Shown here: one piece after another, positions 59,657 to 64,000 of the stretch | How the letters are laid out: each line of letters begins with the position of its first letter | Numbering within the stretch: the first letter of the stretch is position 1 | Assembly (NCBI RefSeq): GCF_036785885.1 | Contig: NC_092320.1 | Span: 22,445,557-22,509,556, forward strand | Source of the DNA: Coffea arabica | Taxonomy: Eukaryota > Streptophyta > Magnoliopsida > Gentianales > Rubiaceae | Length of the DNA stretch: 64,000 nucleotides | Reading direction: 5' to 3' | Translations under genes and position numbers: made by a program | The notes under the pieces: generated by a model | Told to the model about the DNA's origin: nothing | The model's input: only the letters and a program-made list of their open reading frames with translations | The model's database searches: none

Positions 59657-61303
59657 CAGTGACGAAGCTAGGATTTTTTTCTTGGGGAGACCAAAATTTT
59701 TTCGAACAAAATTACCTTAATATGTTATGTTTAAAATAATTTTCATTTATTTAAATATATGACATCTTAAAATATTAAATATTAACTTTAATTATAAAGG
59801 TATGTCTATTTCATAAATATATAACATAGTCATAACTAAAATTAAGACAAGAAATAACATTTGATTAAATATCTTATAATATTACAAACCACCTAAGTTG
59901 CACATTATGAGAAGATGCTTCAATATGTCACTTGTACAAAAACAAATATATAACTATTTTCAATTAAAAAAAGATAAAGTTATGTTAGCATACCTTGAAA
60001 TTTCATCCTCTTTTATTAAAAATAAATTGAGATTTACGTTCTTTTATAGAACTAAATTCATGTATAATTGAATCAATGTTAAATTTTCGAACAACTTCCT
60101 TTTTTTATGTACATTGTTAGGCAATCATTCAAGAATGGAGTTTTGTTTTGATTATCTTCATAATTGAAAATGTCCATTCTATAGACTATAGAACGGAGCC
60201 AGGATTTTTTCCTTTGGGGGGGGGGAATTTTTCTGAACAAAATCATCTTAATATGTTATATTCAAAATAATTTTCATCTATTTAAATATATGACATTTTA
60301 AAATATCAAATATTAATTTTAATTATAAAGGTATGTCTATTTCATAAATGTGCAGCGTAGTCATAACAAAAATTAGGATAAGAAATAATCTTTGATTAAA
60401 TATCTTATAAGATCACAAATTACCCAAATTGTACATTATGAGAAAATGCTCCAATATGTAACTTGTGCAAAAACAAAAATATAACTATTTTCAATTAATA
60501 AAAGATAAAAGTTATGTTAGCATACCTTGAATTTCAACCTCTTTTTTTAAAAGTAAACTGAGCTTTACGTTCTTTCATAGAACTAAATTCATCTATAATT
60601 GAATCAATACTAATTTTTGAACAACTTCCTTTTTTTTATGTACATTGTTAGATAATCATTCAAGAAATTATCTTTTATCTTGTTTTGGATCTTTGTTTTG
60701 ATTATATTCATAATTGAAAATGTCCGTTCTATAGTTGAAGTTGATATAGGAAGAGTGAGAACAAATGTAATCAATCTGTCAACAACAGAATAGACATTCA
60801 ATTTCTTGTTTTCACAAAGCCTTCAAGTAATTATTTGTACATTTGTATATGGGTCAACAAGAGTATAGATCACTAATTTTAAATTTTTTATCAATTAGGC
60901 TAAGTTGTATATTTGTATACAGACCAATAAAGTAATTATTTTTGTTGTAGCCAATTGATAATTATGAATTGAGTCCTTTATTATGATATATCAAATTGGG
61001 TCAATTTACTATGGATTATCAAATTATATGTTTAATTTTTTGAATGTTAAATAATTAGCACAATAAAAAAATAAATAACTTTTTTTTGAAGAAAAAATTA
61101 AATCAAAGTTGGCTAATTCATATACACACACAGAGATATATATATATATCTATATATATAAACTCTCATAATATAAACTAAAATTGTAAAAAATTAGGGG
61201 GGGCCAACTTTGTCTTATACATATATTTACATATTATAAATTAAAATTTTCAAAACTTAGGGGGGGCCATGGCCCCCCTCTGCTCCCCTTGGCTCCATCA
61301 TTG
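59657..61303 (-). mobile_element. hAT element with transposase remnant
   Basis: The left end CAGTGACGAAGCTAGGATTT and the right end, read inward, CAATGATGGAGCCAAGGGGA are imperfect terminal inverted repeats. A perfect 8-bp target duplication, AGTATATA, flanks the element (59649-59656, 61304-61311), which places it in the hAT superfamily. Near the right end are G7/C6 runs around GGCCATGGCC. The first some 535 bp (59657 to about 60190) and the next some 545 bp (about 60190-60735) are diverged copies of each other. A transposase C-terminal fragment is encoded on the minus strand. AT microsatellites lie at 61136-61162. Confidence 0.9.
60610..60801 (-). pseudogene. hAT transposase dimerisation-domain fragment
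   Basis: The minus strand reads FVLTLPISTSTIERTFSIMN, then IIKTKIQNKIKDNFLNDYL and TMYIKKRKLF. This is the C-terminal hAT dimerisation motif (LP-S-ERTFS-M-K-R) of plant TTF/MYM-type zinc-finger transposases. The frame has no ATG start and nothing else of the transposase is readable. A more decayed copy lies in the duplicated half near 60130-60185. Confidence 0.8.
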
Positions 61304-61311
61304 AGTATATA

Positions 61312-62163
61312 CGAGTTATTAGATTAAGGAAGAAATATCCTGATTAAGGTTGAGATTTCAGAATTTAAAGGTTTAGGAATGTAATCCGACTTTACCCCTT
61401 TGTGTCTTTTAAATTCCTTTCCTCCCTTGTTAGAAATAATTTTTTTTTTAACAAACAAAAAAAAAAAAAGGCATAACAAAAATGTGTTCAAACGGCTCAG
61501 TTCACCCTTTTCCATTCCGTATTTCCAGCATTTTAAGGAATTAGCGGTAGATCATATCTTCAAATTTATTTTGTTTAGATTAAGAAAGAAAATTTTGTCT
61601 CTCCATTTTCATGACTTAAAAGTTTGTTATTTTCTTACATGAACAGTGGGCAAAAATTGCACTTCAGCAACCACAAAAAATAAGACAGGGAGACAATTTG
61701 AAGATCCAAATGAAATTGGAAAGAGCTCTCTTTGGAATGAGATGATTGATTTCCATCCGCGAGAGGAGTCGACTTTCTTCGAAGAGTGACGTAAAGAATC
61801 ATGTGGCCAATATTTCATTGGATTTGCAGGCTAATCCAGCAGGTTTAACAGTGATATTACATGCGTGTACCTCATATTTTTTAATTATTTATTAAAGTGA
61901 AATGTCTATATTATTTATTTTAAAAATAGATTTTATTTGTCTGAGTTCAATTAGGCTCAAACTTGAGGTTAAATTCTAATGCAAGTTTTTACAGAGTTTT
62001 ACATAGAGAGCTCATCAAGTTCGAATTTCGAGTTCAAACTTGATAAAATTGGATCAAATTCGAAACAATTAGATCAAACTGGACTCGAGCCACCCCATTT
62101 GCTGTCGTAAAAACTAATTGTTAGATATGTACTCAAGTGGGCACGCGGAAAGCTTCTTGTTAT
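61312..62163. other. Intergenic DNA with a 'tcgag'-motif repeat
   Basis: No gene is seen. About 61930-62095 has 'gagttcaattaggctcaaac' and 'aaactggactcgagccaccc', similar in style to 4438-4880. The rest is AT-rich. Confidence 0.4.
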
Positions 62164-63127
62164 CTAAGTTTTCAAATTTGTACTGGACTGACTGGTTCAA
62201 TAGATTGAACCGAGAACCGGTGAGACATTCAGTCCGAGCTTAATTAGAAAACCAGCTGGCAAAAGACTCGGTCAAATCCGTTCAATAACGGGGTTGAACT
62301 GGAAAAACCCGAAATTATGAAAACCCGGTTCTTGGTTTTCTAAAGTTTTGCAACTTTTTTTTTTCCAAAAGAAGAAGAAGAATCAGTCTTTCTTTCCTTA
62401 ACAGAAGTTGTCATGTTTTTGTTTGATGAATATAGAAAAGAGAATCAAAGATGAAAACCCAGAACTACAAGACAAAATTGATAAAAGAAAAGATTAAAAG
62501 ACAAGAGAAAAGCCAGAAAACGAAAGTGTGAAAGAGAGGGAATAGGAACGGAAGTTCCAGAAACGTGAATGCAACTACGTTGATAGCATATGTAGGCCAT
62601 AGAGTGAGAAACTAGAGATAGCTACCTTAAGTTTTTGAACATTTCAGTTTTCCCCTACTACTTTTTAAATTATTATCAAAGTTGCTAAAACTTTTTCTAA
62701 TGTCATTCGCAGCATCAATTTTGATGTCTATTTTCAAATAAGTCTCATACATTTAGTTATGGACTTAGAATTTGAAAATATCAAATTGGAGTCAGAGTTT
62801 AATGCTTTTGAATTTTATTAAGCTATGTGTTATCCCTAATTTGTGATGTTATTGGTTGGGTTATATGTGCTTGAGTTTTCAAAGTTGGTTTTATTTTGCG
62901 CGTATGATATGTAGGAAATGTGTAAGAAAAAAGGAAAATACCAAAGTGAAAATATCAAAGTGTATATACTTTTTTATAGTTTTTAATGTTATATGTATTT
63001 AATATATATTTATGATATCATGATGATGTCATCCGATTCTTAAACAGATTCGACCGAGGTCGAACCCATTGATGCTCGATCCTTGAACTTGGCCGAGTCA
63101 TTGCCCGATCCACATTTTAAAACATAG
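62164..63127 (+). mobile_element. Older relative of the hAT MITE family, copy 3
   Basis: The ends CTAAGTTTTCAAATTTG and, inverted, CTATGTTTTAAAATGTGG match each other and the termini of the copies at 7503 and 45945. The subterminal region has the same GGTTGAACCGAGAACCGG motifs and T-run. Flanks CTTGTTAT and TTTGTTAC agree at six of eight bases, as expected for an aged target duplication. The tRNA-like module of the other two copies is absent. Confidence 0.7.
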
Positions 63128-63384
63128 TTTGTTACCGCGCATTCCCGGCTTATGAGTTATGCCTCCTAGTTTGAAGAAACGGTTAAAAACCACTTATGAG
63201 AAGTTACAACATAAGAGAACTTGTACAAATACAGCAGGGAATAAATCCACAGGGTGATAAAATTCTAGCGCGGGACAGTGAGAGAGTTTGTATTGATGGA
63301 AACTTGATAGCGATCATCACTTAATATTCCTGCTAAACTACCATTCACACTGGAGGAGAAATGTCGTATTAAGTAGCAGCCATG
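63128..63384. other. Short intergenic stretch, nothing recognised
   Basis: Non-coding sequence between the hAT relative and the right direct repeat. Confidence 0.5.
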
Positions 63385-63817
63385 CCATTGGGTAGTTAGG
63401 CTTACACAGGCTCTTGCTCTTATTGGATGATTTCTCCATCTTTGTCCTTGCCTCCTTGGACTTAAATTACTTTTTCTGAAACCACTGTCAGTCCATCCTT
63501 TAGATAATGAGTGTATGGTTGGGAATATTTGGATTGAGTTAACTTTAGGCCTTCCTTTCTATTATCAACACTACATCTAAAGCCCCACCATGTTAGGTCA
63601 CTCTGAGGTCTGTCTTAATTTCTTAAGATTGTTTGACAAAAATAAAAAAAATAAAAAAAAAGTGTTGTTTCAACTTTCAAGAAGTAATTAAACTTTTTTG
63701 TTTTAACTTGAAATTTTGGAAGAAGAAAAGTTTCTTCTCTCGAACATATATGGGGCAATTCTCATGATGTTTAAATATGAAGGAAACTAAACCAAATTTT
63801 CAAAGGTGTTACGAAAA
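63385..63817. repeat. Direct repeat, right copy (partner at 1-398)
   Basis: Same orientation and order as 1-398, with small insertions such as 'gcttac' near 63398 and 'gacttaaattactttttctg' near 63458, and an overall match above roughly 90 percent by eye. Similarity ends at about 63817, at the base where the left copy also diverges. If this is the 3' flank of a duplicated receptor kinase, another copy could lie to the right of the window. Confidence 0.85.
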
Positions 63818-64000
63818 GCAGCTCCAAAATTTTTCATTTCTAAGGGGAAAAAAATTAATGTAGAGAAATAATTTTGAAGAAACAATGGCATACATCACCA
63901 AATGAAAAAAAAAAAAGTGATGGATCAGCCATGCATGTTACGTGGGGCACTTTCTTCTGCACCTTTGTGATAAGGATCCCAACATTTACTCAATGTTTTA
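63818..64000. other. Window edge, nothing recognised
   Basis: AT-rich sequence after the right direct repeat. It does not match 399-580. Confidence 0.5.

Overview
The window is nuclear DNA of a flowering plant, almost certainly a eudicot. It is AT-rich, genes are sparse and intron-bearing, and most of the sequence is plant-type transposable elements. The coding content is typical of eudicots: an intronless CrRLK1L receptor kinase, a Dicer-like 2 relic and a two-exon defensin-like peptide gene. The species cannot be fixed from the sequence alone.

Layout. 1-398 is a sequence that returns in the same orientation at 63385-63817. 948-3605 (minus) is an intact FERONIA/MEDOS-type receptor-like kinase. 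7503-8557 is a non-autonomous hAT element with a perfect 8-bp target duplication. 8701-9507 (minus) is a small two-exon gene for a secreted eight-cysteine defensin-like peptide, with a TATA box. 12219-14229 is the broken 3' end of a DCL2 gene. 14.3-30.1 kb is non-coding and holds several inverted-repeat MITEs, a polypyrimidine/polypurine foldback, degenerate tandem repeats, a Stowaway-like MITE and a retroelement-like relic.

30118-45699 is one complete, very young LTR retrotransposon on the minus strand. It has two 5910-bp LTRs with only six differences seen by eye, the target duplication ATACT, an initiator-Met primer binding site, a polypurine tract and only a gag fragment inside. It is a gag-only, LARD-like non-autonomous element. 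45945-47017 is a second copy of the hAT element, inverted, with its own 8-bp target duplication. About 51797-56915 is an old, dead Ty1/copia element of the Tnt1/Tork type. Its 5' LTR is truncated, it carries many stops and frameshifts, and its protease segment is flipped. It sits inside a second defensin-like gene fragment (56916-57024). 59657-61303 is a hAT element with a transposase remnant, and 62164-63127 is an older, diverged relative of the two hAT MITEs.

Functionally, only the receptor kinase and the defensin-like gene look intact. CrRLK1L kinases perceive secreted cysteine-rich peptides of the RALF family. The neighbouring peptide here is a defensin-like type, not a RALF, so a receptor-ligand link is only a speculation from proximity. 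The rest is a record of repeated transposition, including nested insertions and a microhomology-bounded inversion.
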